A stretch of 64,000 bases of DNA, from NCBI GenBank assembly GCA_030765065.1, contig CM060986.1, positions 78,795,573 to 78,859,572 on the forward strand, written 5' to 3'. The notes beneath the pieces were generated by a model. It was not told where the DNA came from, made no database searches, and was given only the letters and a program-made list of their open reading frames with translations. Every line of letters starts with the position of its first letter. Within the stretch, counting starts at the first letter, position 1. The stretch is from Deroplatys truncata. Lineage: Eukaryota; Arthropoda; Insecta; Mantodea; Mantidae. Below, piece by piece: positions 34,508 through 46,141 of this stretch. Position numbers and translations under genes: made by a program.

Positions 34508-35702
34508 ATGTATATATTTATTTCCATAATGCTATACAAAATTCTTACATTTTTTAATACATTGAGTTGCTATTTTTTCTTTCTTTGGTGCATCATGCAT
34601 TTTAACACCATGGTTATTTATGCATGGTGGGTCATAACAAATTCATATTGCTTTATTTTTCTAAACCATTTTTCTCTTACTCTCTCCATATATTCCTTTT
34701 GTATTTTCATTATCCTAACTTTGAATACTTTGTTAACATTCTCCCATTCTTTAGGTAAAAACTGATCTCTCCACAACTTAAGTTTCTTCACATTCAGTTA
34801 TATAATGCAAATCATTATCTGCCTCTCCACAAAGAGGACATCTATCCAAATTCGCTCCCTTCCTATCTCCCCTTAGCATATGTGCACTTAATCTAGACCA
34901 GGTCCACCCTTCTCTCACTAACCTATTACCTACATCCATATACTTCTCCCTTCCCCAGTCCACCTTTCTTTCCTTCCAGATTTTGAAATAATTCTTGTTT
35001 CTCTATATCTTCTACTCGGTTCCTTGCCTTCTTTCCAGAAACCTTAAACTAATCCCTCTCCCCCCTCCCATAAGTTACCCATTCCTATTTCCTGTAAAAT
35101 TCTCCTTATTCCCAGTTCATCCCATCACTGGATTTTTTCTTGTATTATTAAACATTACCTCAAGATATTATGCTCGTCCAATGATTTCAATCTATGCCAT
35201 TATTTAAGTATCCTTTCTACTATCATGCCCTTGCTACCTACTCTTCCCAACTCCAACATTGCTGCTCCATTAGATGATGAAATAGATAAACCTAACATAC
35301 ATTTACAGAACGATCTAGGTACTTTATCAATCATCTCCCATCCTTTGTCACTTCCCCAAATCCCATTTTTGCTTCAACTACAGCTTTGTAAACCCTTTCC
35401 AACCATTTAATTTGCATATCTGGTATTTTCTTTAATCATATTCTTCTTATAGCAGTCATTGCTAATCTTCCCTTAGCTAAGGTACTTATCTTGTGATCAT
35501 TCCATCTCCCATTACTACTAATTCTCACTCCCAAATAATCAAACTTGTTTACTATTTGCAACTCTTCCCCTTCCACATACCACTTTTCCTCCTCCAATTT
35601 ATAACTTTTTAAATACCATTATCTTTGATTTTTTAAAATTTATTCTTAAACCCCATTTCTTACAAAATGAATATACGATATGCAACACTTTTGTTAAGAC
35701 CT
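34508..35702 (-). pseudogene. LINE reverse transcriptase, C-terminal half, broken
   Basis: Minus-strand non-LTR retrotransposon, 5'-truncated at about 35702. Starting there: CKKWGLRINFKKSKIMVFKK (RT palm/thumb, the WGLxIN...KxKxMVF block), then NGAAMLELGRVGSKGMIVER with surrounding connector sequence. Next comes the ORF end at 34607-34963 with WTWSRLSAHMLRGDRKGANL and the zinc-binding motif CPLCGEADNDLHYITEC (C-x2-C-x7-H-x4-C). The 3' UTR ends near 34508 with the same terminus as the fragment at 31328-31518. Several stops in the RT part. Confidence 0.82.
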
Positions 35703-35703
35703 T

Positions 35704-35930
35704 CTACTGAATAGTTAGTGTAGCATTCACCATGGAGTTGAGAGTCAGCCAGTACTTCAGGTTAATATATCCACCAGGCGTTTCCATGCTGAATTGAATG
35801 GCCACTGAAGTAATAACCGTGCAGCCTTGTTCTACTGATGAGGACCAAGGGAATTCATACAATTTGTGACTAGCAACATCATGCATTACTTTGTGAAACA
35901 TGGTTGTTTTCTGCATGATAAACAAATTCA
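35704..35930 (-). CDS. Unidentified exon-like open frame
   Basis: A minus-strand frame of about 68 codons preceded by a plausible splice acceptor (TTTATCATGCAG|AAAAC) and ended by TAG at 35704. It reads KTTMFHKVMHDVASHKLYEF, SSSVEQGCTVITSVAIQFSM and NLKYWLTLNSMVNATLTIQ. It abuts the truncated end of the LINE, which would then lie in its 3' UTR in the same orientation. I recognise no family. It could be a terminal exon or chance. Confidence 0.3.
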
Positions 35931-36868
35931 ATGATTAATTGGTGTAATATATACATTTAGAAATTAGTACTACTGATTTGTAAGAATGGCAAGAAATAAT
36001 GTCATTCGTTTTACATAGATGAGCTTATGGACAAGCAGTGGGTACAGCTGTCAATGGACTCCATTATGATGAAATCATAAATGTAGGTATACTTGAGCTC
36101 AAACTTGGAACATCCACAGAATTAGTAGGAGTAAATTGGAAAGTGACAAACATTCAAGCTTGGCAAGATGAAAAATTGTGTGGCCTCTTAGAGGGCTTTG
36201 AACCTCCTAGAGTGAGCATTTAATCAGAACTGATGGTCCTGATAAAATTGACCATGTCTTTGATATTTGTCCTTATATATAATTAAAAAAGTAAAAAAGT
36301 TTCACAAAAAAGCAACCTAAGCATAACCAGGCATTCGCATAGTAATGCTCGGAGGTTCATATACCCTTCCACATTTCCTGCGTAAGTGTAGATGTCTGCA
36401 GTGTTAAGGCAATGCATCTATGAAAACAAAAATATTTCCTCTGATTGCTTTGAATTTTTTACTATATGCTCAGAACTAAAACCACATAGTGCACACAAAA
36501 TTTTAACAAGCTATAACAAACTGTTCTTAAAATATTAACTTTTTTATTTATAATTAGCCTTTTTTGATATGGTAATATGAAATATTCCTTGGATTCTGCA
36601 AATTATCAGATCCCTCCCAAATTTTTTAAGCTGAGCTTAATATACAAGTATAAAGAAATTGTTGTGCAGTCATTTCTTAATTTTAAAATTTGTTCTCATG
36701 TCATTGAATTTTTCCAATTTGAGTTATGGAAAATAATTTCAGCTGAACTATTTGTGTTTTTTAAACTAGTGCACAATTTTTAAATCCATCATTCCTGAAG
36801 CTCTCCTGAAAATTTCAAGCTAATAAATTATAAATTGCTGTGGACCAAGGAGTATTTTGAAAAGTGAA

Positions 36869-36874
<6 letters not shown>
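35931..36874. other. Intergenic, nothing firm
   Basis: Holds a plus-strand open frame at 36023-36224 that I could not assign; otherwise AT-rich. Confidence 0.4.

Positions 36875-36934
<60 letters not shown>
36875..36934. repeat. (TA)30 microsatellite
   Basis: Sixty bases of alternating TA. Confidence 0.97.
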
Positions 36935-36939
<5 letters not shown>

Positions 36940-37074
36940 GAAATACTTAGTTTAAAGTTCAATGCGGTACTTCACCTAAATGGTACAGGATCAATTGAAC
37001 GGACATTTGTGGCTTTAAAATTTTTTATATTAAAAATCCAATTGTGTAGCATGAAAGTACACTGATAAGTATAA

Positions 37075-37711
37075 TAAAAATCTGATGTGTTACATTTACA
37101 TCACTTTTTCTACCCCCATTACTTATTAGTGGGTATACAAATTATTCTTACAGAAGTTTATTTTCCTATCTACTTCACTTTAATCGGGATAAACCTTTAC
37201 AGAAAGAGCTACATTACATATTTTGTTATAGGTACAAAGGGAATAGCACTAGTCAAATGTTTAAGAACTGGATGTTAAAGCCCTGTCCTTAAAATTCCAT
37301 ACTGTTTCAATGGAATTGCGAGAAACAACTGAATGTTGACAGGACTTTTACCAGTTATATAAGATTATGAAGTCCTCATTTGGAAGGAATTTTATATAGG
37401 CTATTCCCAGGAAATTCAAGATATATATTTTGCCATATAAATATCCTTAATATATGGTACTTTAATCCAAATTGTTAGAACCATTTTTTTAGAAAATCAA
37501 AACTTTCAAAAAAATCTTCCATGTAAAGGGTGGTTTGGGGCAGGGAAGGATTTTCTTGAAAATATTTGTCTCTCATCTTTGGAAGGTACTGAACCTAAAC
37601 ATGAAGTTTTGTACTTATCCAGCTTTTCATTTCTGAGCACGCGTGCGTCTCTCTCTCTCTCTCTCTCTCTCTCTAAAAATGTCTTTTTGCATTCAGGGGG
37701 TTCAAAACAGG
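37075..37711 (-). repeat. R850 interspersed repeat, copy 10, truncated
   Basis: Inverse copy starting AATCTGATGTGTTACATTTAC. It contains a (CT)n run at 37648-37674 where other copies have CACA repeats and is cut at about 37711 by the truncated edge of mariner 4. Confidence 0.85.
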
Positions 37712-38728
37712 GGGATGGAACTGACTTTGCCCACTTTGGAGCTGATTTTCCCTTTTCAATCCATTCTTTTGACTGTTCCTTCATCTCAGATAAGACATGA
37801 TGGACTCATGTTTCATCCATGGTTATGAATTGAAGCAAAAGCTCGGCTTTATTGCAGCGAAACATTGCCAAACACTCGACTGAAACATCTTCAGGGCACT
37901 GCTTTTGTTCCACTGTGAGTAAACGCAGCACCCATCCTGCGCACAGCTTTCTCATGTCTAAATTTTCAATTAATGTTTCATGTACAGCACTTTTTGAAAT
38001 GCCTACAATGTTTGCTAGCTTGCGCACTTTCAGTTGATGGTCATCCAATACCATTTTGTAGATTTTCTTCACAATTTCTGGCATGATCACCTCATTTGGT
38101 CGACCACTGCAATTGACTAATTTTGAAGATTTAGAAGCTAGTAACAGTAATGTGTCATAATTTAAAATAAAGAGAGTTGAGGGTTGTTACACTACATCAC
38201 TAAAATATTCTTATTTGAATGCGTTTCGGGAGACGGCTTGTTCCCATCGTCAGCATGTTCTCAACTCAGAGAACATGCTGATGATGGGAACAAGCCGTCT
38301 CCTGAAACACGTTCAAGTAAGAATATTTTAGTGATGTAGTGTAACAACCCTCAACTCTCTTTATTTTAGACCACTGCAATGTTCGTCTTGGCAGCTCATA
38401 TGGCCTCGCTTAAACTCTGCCACCCAATATTTTACTGTTTTAAATGAAGGAGCAGACTATGCCAGAGTAGAATCTAGCTCAGCTTTAATATTAGTTGGAC
38501 TAAGACCTTTCAAATGAAAGTATTGTATCACATAATGATGGCCAGTGTTATCCAAGTTTACAAATCACTGAGAGAGTTCACTATTAATGGCTGACAAATA
38601 ATTGCTAAACAAAGTAGTATCATCAAACTTCAGCTTTATAAGGGTGGTACTTTCTACCATAGTCATTTGTTTGAAACAACAACCGCTATATATACGTCAG
38701 GTCGGGTACTTCTGGGACTGCCCTCGTA
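37712..38728 (-). mobile_element. Mariner element 4, C-terminal half lost
   Basis: Minus strand, same family as mariner 3 (57610-58911). The right TIR is intact (complement of TACTTCTGGGACTGCCCTCG, ending 38726, TA at 38727-38728). The left end is missing: sequence switches to R850 copy 10 near 37711. Transposase parts kept: the N-terminal and HTH region (38390-38690) and IVKKIYKMVLDDHQLKVRKL, SAVHETLIENLDMRKLCAGW and ITMDET (37806-38090). A 255-bp foldback insertion splits it at 38114-38368. Confidence 0.88.
38114..38368. mobile_element. Foldback insertion with 100-nt arms and 12-bp TSD
   Basis: A 255-bp insertion inside mariner 4, flanked by the direct repeat GACCACTGCAAT (38102-38113 and 38369-38380). 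Mariner 3 has the uninterrupted version of the site at 58543-58554. The insert is a 49-bp unique leader (TGACTAATTTTGAAGATTTA...) followed by two inverted arms, 38163-38262 and 38269-38368, almost perfectly complementary around the 6-nt loop AACTCA. A partial copy with only the leader and part of the left arm is at 46862-46955. The arms contain a hammerhead-like core (see findings). Class uncertain. Confidence 0.85.
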
Positions 38729-41700
38729 AATCATACTTCTATTATTAGTCACATTAGTCATCTAAAAAGATTAATTTATGTACATGGAAGCCCAATCCAG
38801 AATTAAAAACTTTAGCAATTGTGTGTCTGCTGTGTACAGCTGGAGCCTCTGAATACAGATCTCCTTAGGTATGCAGTGTGTGCCTGAGTTATCACTACAT
38901 ATGTAATAACATCACCTAGAGCTGAGTAGAAACATTTAGTCATCGGAGTACCATGTACTGTAGTGAGTGGGAACATTTTCTTACTCATCAGTAATCACTA
39001 GAGACAGGTAAAATATGAAATTCTAAATCATGCTTGCTATCATTATAGGAACATGTATTTTTATGTTTTGGAGTATGTAGAATTCAATGCTTGTAACAAA
39101 AAATGACACATTTTTATATTTTGATAAAACCTTCATATTTCTTCAGTTTTTTAAGATTTACAATTTTTTACTTTTAACATAATTTCCGTTAGCACTGAAG
39201 CAAGCATTCCAGAGCAGTTTACTGTGAAAAATATTTAGAACACACAAGTCACCTTTTCCAATAAGTCAGGTACAACTGAGAAAATGTAACATTTTCTCTA
39301 TGCGACATCATGTGTTAAATTAAACGACCTCTAATCTGGAAAAGTTTCCATTTTCACTAACTGATGTGTTTAGTGCCTATGTATAATTAGTACAAAGACA
39401 AAGTAACCAGTATCTTTCATTTTTTTGTAATTTTAAGGGTTTCACAATGATTAAAATCTATAAACTCCATGTAATTTGTAGTGTTCTATTTATATTTTAA
39501 ATATGGGCAAAAATCTACAAAGTCTATTATAACATTACAATAAATATTTTGTTACAATTCTTCATTATCTTTTTAAAAAAATAAATTTGTAAGGAGATGT
39601 TTCGTAATACAGCGATTACATCTTCTAACTTCTTCTTCCTGTTTATTCATTACAGTTGTTTATATTTATTGCAATACTATAATATATGTGTTGTTTAACT
39701 GTCACTAGCTTCAACTTTTACATATTACAAAGCCTATTCTTTAAACTAATGAAGTGAACCTGCTCAAAACCCTTAAAATATAAGATATACATTTCATAAT
39801 ATTTTGGGATTTGTTTTTTTCACATTTTGACAAATTTTTCTTCATATTTTGCCTGCCTCTAGTCATGTTCTGGTTTATACACTACTGCTTGTCTTCAGAA
39901 AGTTGTTGGTATTTATTGAAAGTCACAAAAAAATTAATATCTATTGCACTGAACGCATCTAACTAATCTAGCATGTTAACTGTGAGGTTCATTATTATAT
40001 TTTATGGATATTCTTATATGCTTACTTCAGGAAAATACCTGAAAGATAGGAATTGCAGCTACAAAATATAACGCAGAATAAAGGATATCTCCTTTATTGA
40101 GAAGCTAAAGTTAAAGCTTTTTATTAAAAAGACCAAATTTTCATAACAATGATGTAAAATAATGTCATGGCACATAACAGACTGTAGTTGCCTGGATAGG
40201 CACATCTTAGTTATTTATGATTATTCACACAAGACATCTCATAGAATTGTAAGGAATATGGGTTGTACTTATCAAATCAAATACACGCATTTATGTGTCA
40301 CACTAAACACAAAGACAGTAAATCTCAATTAAATAATTTCCATCAAGAAAGTCCTGGACATATGATTGAATTTTAGGAAAAAAAGAAAGAACATGTTAAC
40401 ATCACAGACATAAAAATATTAACATACGTGTAGCTTAGAGAATTGTATTTCTATAACAAATAAATGAGGCTAAAAAAAATGTACTCACACCGTTTCTCAT
40501 TGTTGTTGATACTTTATAAGTAAAATAATATTCAAGACTTAACCTATGCATATATGTACCTAAAATGTCTTTCCTTACAAAACAGCAAAATGCAATAATC
40601 TTTTGCAGAAAATGAGACACATTTCTTCTTAAGTTCTTACAAATTAAAACATAATCAGGTCATAACTGAAGGTCTGTAATAACCAAATTTCAGTGGTTAA
40701 CTCTACTGAACTGTGTAATGTTGACCATTAAAATTGCAACACCAGAATAATAGATTCCACTAATTCCATATTTGCAGAGATAACTGATAAACATATAATT
40801 AAAATGATGGTATTCATAAAGTACTGAAGTTCTGTGTTTTTAAAACCCAGCTAGCAAAAATTGTGTGGTATTAATGGCTCCAAACATCATGTAGGTGAAA
40901 AGAGAGAAAACTCTACACAACATAACATTATAGTTCTCAAAAGATCATGGGATTTTTCTTTATTTTTGGTTTTTTCATCCAATATGACAAGCTTTTCAAT
41001 GTCTTGATCTTTCACCTAGAGAGGCATCCAATTGGGAATTAAAATTATGCATTCATAGGGAAATAACCAATAAAAATGGTGATATCTTTGAACAGATAGC
41101 TCATTTAATTTACTTAGGCAATGACATAATTCGAACAAATCAGATGTATTACGCCAAAAAAAAAAAAAAATCAGAATTTGCAGCACTATAAGCAAAGACT
41201 TAAAAAACAAAACAGGAAGAAAGAAAATGCTCAAATTTTGTAAAACACTAGTTAAATTTCGTTATATGGCAGCAAGTCATGCATTACTAAGAAATAAGAT
41301 ATACAAATTGAAGCTGGAGAAACAAGATTTTTAAGATCAATTAAGGCTGTAAAACAGCAGACAAGATAAATACAGACTTATGAAAAGTCCTTAAAACTTA
41401 CAGACTTAACAAAAGACTTAAGAAAAATAAAGAAAAGGAAAAGAAAAACCAGCAGAAAGTAAAACATAATGGACCAATCATTTAAATAAAATATGCATTG
41501 ATAGAATACCCAAAATAATATTGAAATACAAACTTAAAGGAAAAGGTCAGATAACGTGCAAAGATACCTAACAGTAGGGTTGCCAGATCTCCTGTATTTT
41601 CCTGGTTTTCCCATATATTAGCCTTATTATATTGAATCTCCCAGCTTGTATTTTGGATTATTTTGGGCTATTTCTCCAGTATTTTGTTCATTGGCATTAA

Positions 41701-41745
41701 TTCTGAGTTTTGAGTTGGATATTTGGAAAAGTGATGGGTAAAATC
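38729..41745. other. Intergenic, nothing recognised
   Basis: Three kilobases of AT-rich sequence with no supported gene, RNA or repeat; short open frames are composition-driven. Confidence 0.45.
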
Positions 41746-42436
41746 TGAGATGGTACATATTGTATACGCAGTGATTTATATGTTTGAATGTTTTAGTTGT
41801 AAGAAACTGAATGTAAGTATAAAACTGATCTAATGGCACTGCTAGGCTGACTTTCTGGATACACCACCTTCAAGAGAACACAAGGGTGGATGAAGCAAGT
41901 GCAGTGAGAGATATGACACTTGCCAGATGTCTCAAAAATTTGTTGAGATGGGGAATGCGAAATTTCCAGAGGTTTCAAAGATGTTCACTGACTTCAGCCA
42001 ATAAGGGTAGATGAAACAGATTTAAAACATATGAATGAGTGAAAGTGATTCAATGTATCTAAACGCCTGGGAAAAATATCATCTGCAAGTATTATAGCTA
42101 GTATTGTATTAAAGGGAGTGTGAGGATGAAGCTGCATGCATTTTCAAGATTAACATTCTGCTTACTTCATGCTAAGTCATCTACTTATAACAGGATGTGT
42201 ATAGAAAAGAATGAGGCATGTTAAGGGATTGGTGAGTGGCAATGACATCATGTCAATAATTAGTGAAGTCAAGTGTCAACAGTTAATAAAATCAAGTATA
42301 CATTCATCCACCTGCACGACCACACCGGAGATAAGAGTGTGTAGCTGAGGGCAACAGAGACTACATCTTGGCAGCTAATAACCCAACCACATATACTTAT
42401 TGCCTGAGAAAACAACCAACAAACCCATCTGTCACA
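41746..42436 (+). repeat. 5' LTR of the gag-protease element
   Basis: Aligns along its length with 45414-46141 (shared GGATGTGTATAGAAAAGAAT, GCAATGACATCATGTCAATA and GATAAGAGTGTGTAG). Confidence 0.88.
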
Positions 42437-42440
42437 TAGA

Positions 42441-42454
42441 TGGCACCCAATGCG
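42441..42454 (+). promoter_or_regulatory. Primer-binding site, tRNA-Lys-like
   Basis: TGGCACCCAATGCG, four bases after the 5' LTR, differs at two positions over 12 bases from the classic tRNA-Lys site TGGCGCCCAACG. It would prime minus-strand synthesis. Confidence 0.6.
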
Positions 42455-42781
42455 TAAAGTCGAAACAGCAGGTGGAAGCCATGGATGGCAGCATCGATGC
42501 CAGGAACATCATTTTTCAATATCAACACCAGGTAAACCATCTTTCACCATACACTAGGAATAGCATTTCTCAACATCAATGTCAGAAATAGCATCTTTCA
42601 ATGCTGACACCAGGATCTAGCAACATCGACACAAGTAACACCATTCATCAGCATCATCAGATTGAGAAAAATGGAATACACACACAAAACTTACGTACAG
42701 CATACTAAAAGTTGTAAACAACCAAAATAATTATTTTTGTAAACCACTTCGCATGCTCTTAAGTAGGAAAATTGTGTATAA

Positions 42782-44100
42782 AATGGAGAGTAACAACCAA
42801 GCTAATGCACCTAATTGTAGCAGAAGACGAGGATAGGCAAATGTTAATAATAGGCAGTGAGATGGGGAAATGTGCAGAGGCAAGATGTAGAAACAAACAG
42901 CCAGAAAATGATAGATACAGATTCTATGAGTTTATTGGTGAGGTTAATAGGGAACAAATTAGAGGAAACTAATAAGGAAATAAAGGGAAAACAATAAGAA
43001 GGTTAAGCAAATTAAAACGGAAATGAAGTACAACAATAAGAATGTTGAGTAAATTAAAAGGGAAAGAAGGAAAACTATAAGAAAGTTGACCAGAGTAATG
43101 AAACGCTAGAGAACAATATAGTGAACTTGCAAAAGAGAATAGAAACAAAATGGCAGTCTCTTATAGCTAGTCAGGGGGAGATTAAAAAGAAATGACCGAA
43201 CTATGATCAGAAATTGAAGCAGTTAGGCGAGAGTTGGGCAATGTGCAGCAAAGGGTAAAAACCAAATTGCAAAGTCTTCACCAAGAGATATCTGACAAAC
43301 AAACAGACTTGGAAAATAAAGTTGAAAAGGAAGTACAGCTGATAAAAAAACTTAGCAGAAAGCTCAGTAACAAGTAGAAATGCAGATCTTTTGAAACATA
43401 CTAACGAAATTGAATCTGTCAGATGCCTTGTGGTGAATTTAAATGCAACCCAGCATGACTTAAACAAAGAAATTCAGGAAATATGAGGGACATTTTCCAG
43501 ATCAGAATTAGGTGTGACAAACTCATGATTTAAATGTACCTGCTGACGCTAGAAATGACAAATGAGTGCAAAGTCCAATTCAAGTTCAACTAATCCATGG
43601 GAAGCGTTTACAGAAGAAATTTCTGCATCCAGTGAACAAAGTGTGCATACTATGAACCCCATGAACATTATTTTTAAATGAAATTTCAGTAATACAGTCA
43701 GGTTTTATGGTCATAATCAAGGACACCAAAACAGGCATAATGTGAGACATGGCAATTTTCATGCGAGCAATTTCAACCAACAAAACTGAGGGCAGGATGA
43801 AGCAAGGAATAATCTATGGAGTTAAACCAAAATGCGGGAATGCAAACCCAACTAAATCCTCAAGCAAGTACATTTGTCGGAAATAATAATACAGGTGCAG
43901 TTGGTGGACCAGAAGCTCAAAGACAGGGAAACTAATAAGCGAGCACAGCATGATCCTGGAAATTGCTCGTAATTATGATTACACAGACATAGAAACAACT
44001 TGTCAGGGGTGCAATGGTATTACAACAAAGTACATAAACATTAGCACTATGTTTAAAGCAGATAGCAAAAGTTGATGTCAAACCCTCCCAGTATAAAAGT
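42782..44100 (+). pseudogene. Gag-like coding remnant
   Basis: Plus-strand frames form a lysine/glutamine-rich coiled coil: NVQQRVKTKLQSLHQEISDK, QTDLENKVEKEVQLIKKLS, and after a frameshift NEIESVRCLVVNLNATQHD. This matches the N-terminal coiled-coil style of insect gypsy Gag proteins. An NQNAGMQTQLNPQAS stretch at about 43830 could be the low-complexity region before the nucleocapsid. No intact zinc knuckle found. Numerous stops. Confidence 0.55.
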
Positions 44101-44109
44101 TACATTGAT

Positions 44110-44450
44110 GAGAAAAGAGTAAAGAGCAATGCTGGATTCAGGAGCATCAAATTCAGTAATAAGCGAGCAGTATTATATGTTACTTCAAGAAGGAAACAAA
44201 ATAATGTCTTTACCGTCAAATGGAATTCTTGTACTGTAGCTGTGGGAAAGATGAGAAAACGTGTGAAATATCATATAATGTTAGATATATATAGGTGGAA
44301 TGGTACTTGAAATAATACTGCTTGTTGTTCCGAAATTAGTGATATTATAATTGGTTCGGATATGCTATCAATGTGAGAAGCTATTATGGATTTCCGAGAG
44401 AAAAGATTAATCATTACCTTAAAAACAACAAATTTAATAGTTCCTTTTGA
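44110..44450 (+). pseudogene. Retroviral-type aspartic protease remnant
   Basis: AMLDSGASNSVISEQYYMLL carries the D-S-G-A catalytic motif at about 44131. It is followed by VVPKLVIS, IIIGSDMLSM-like and EAIMDFREKRLIITLKTTNL, the I-G-x-D-x-L flap/C-terminal block. This enzyme would cut the Gag polyprotein. Frameshifts near 44230 and 44290 and a stop after DMLSM disable it. Confidence 0.75.
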
Positions 44451-45413
44451 GAACAAAGACAAATCTGAAATTACGCAAATAAGTAATGATGGAATACTTC
44501 AGGAAGATGAAATATTTTTTTGTAAAACATGTGAATATAAATATAAACAATGTGTTAACTGTAATGGGAATTGATGAACAAAAAATATGTGACTGGAGGA
44601 AACTTGAATGCTTTGCCGAGGAAAACATAATTACGGTATATAATGTTCCTACCGAATTTTTGGATGTTATGAATAGGCAGTTGGAGACGTCTAACCAGGT
44701 AGTTGATCCTGACAGATGTTTCTCTCATTGCCGCGACAGAAGGGATTAGTGAGAGACAGGGAATGTTTATGAGAAACAGAAGTGGTTTTTTTTTTCCAAG
44801 AATAAAACAATGCAAGTGTATCATTTTTACTTAAATATATTTTTTTTAAAAAATAGTGCATCCCAAAGGAATGGAAGCAAATCTAAATTAACTAACCGTT
44901 ATACATTTAATATGTTGTACATATTTTAGCATAGAATTTTTCTCCTTAAAAAAAAAAAAAATACTTGTAAATGTATATATATATATATAAAATTCTAAAT
45001 GGGTCCTAATTCTTTTCATCATCAATGAGTTAGGTTACTTATAATACGCAATGGTCATGGTTGTTAACGATGAAGAAATAACATTGCACACAATTCACCA
45101 AACAAAGTATTATATCCACACAAAATAGGTGCCTTCAAGAATGGTTTCATTTGTGAAATATGACAAACAAGTGTTGTTAGCAGTAAACTGAAGAGCACTG
45201 CATAGTGAAAGTGAAAAGAAATGTGAAATTCAAGTATATGTAAAAAACACACATAATGCTTAAGGTACATTGCTTAAACAAACATAGTTTGACAACCACT
45301 GAGAGTTGTATCATGGTATGGGTATAATTTTAGTTAAGGTTTATTTCGCTGTTAGAGCATGTAAGTTAAAAATAAATTTTGTGGCCAACGAATTATTTTA
45401 AACTTGGGGCATA

Positions 45414-46141
45414 TGAGATGGTACATATTGTATACATAGTGATTTATATGTGGGAATGTTTTAGTTATTAAAGTTGTTTATATCTTTTAGTTATAAGAAA
45501 CTGAATGAAAATATAAAACTGAAATCTAGTGGCACAGTTAGGCTGACTTCCTGGACACACTTCCTTCAACAGGACACAAGGGTGGACGAAGCAAGTGGGG
45601 TGAGAGACATGACACTTATCAGATGTCTTGAAAATTTATTGAGATGGGAAGTGTGAAATTTCCAGAGGTTTCCAAAGATGTTTACTGACGTGAGTCAATG
45701 AGGGTGGATGAAACAGATTTAAAACATCTGAATGAACAAAAGAGATTCAATGTATCTTAGCGCCCGGAAAAAATAACATCTCAAGTGTTATTGCTAGTAT
45801 TGTATAAAAGAATGTGTGAGGATGGAACTGGGCGCATTTTCAAGATTAATATTCTGCTTGCTTCATGCTAAGTCATCTTCTTATAACAGGATGTGTATAG
45901 AAAAGAATGAGACGTGTTAAGGGGTTGGCGAGTGGCAATGACATCATGTCAATAATTAGTGGTGTAACAATTAATAAAGCCAAGTGTTAATAATCAGTGT
46001 TCATTCCATCTACCTGCATGACCACATCTGAGATAAGAGTGTGTAGCCAGGGGGCAATGGAGACTACTTCTTGACAGCTAATACCCCACCCACACATACT
46101 CATCAGCTGAGAAAACAACCCACAAACCCATCCACCGCACA
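45414..46141 (+). repeat. 3' LTR of the gag-protease element
   Basis: Partner of 41746-42436, with about 30 extra bases near 45462-45492 formed by a local repetition of the TTTTAGTTATAAG block. Confidence 0.88.

Larger units (their letters stand above)
41746..46141 (+). mobile_element. LTR element with gag and protease only
   Basis: Two LTRs of about 700 bp (41746-42436, 45414-46141) flank a 3-kb interior. The LTRs start TGAGATGGTACATATTGTAT and end CACA. The interior has a primer-binding site, a coiled-coil Gag-like stretch and an aspartic protease. I could find no RT, RNase H or integrase motif between the protease and the 3' LTR. Protease style (LDSGASNSVIS ... IGSDML...AIMDFREK) suggests Ty3/gypsy. 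Frames carry stops, so it is an old, probably non-autonomous or internally deleted copy. Confidence 0.82.

Noticed and set aside
36023-36224. Plus-strand open frame (LHYDEIINVGILELKLGTST) that faintly recalls a COMM domain
   Set aside because: The resemblance needs frame changes, the frame has a stop right after the only acceptor-like AG, and the typical COMM C-terminus is missing.
37506-37784. 92-codon minus-strand open frame
   Set aside because: A chance fusion across the R850-mariner 4 junction with an RERERE run from the (CT)n tract.
42540-42700. Repeated CATCAACACCAGG / CATCAATGTCAG words resembling short spaced repeats
   Set aside because: They are imperfect, irregularly spaced and inside the LTR element leader; not a CRISPR array, which would not be expected here anyway.
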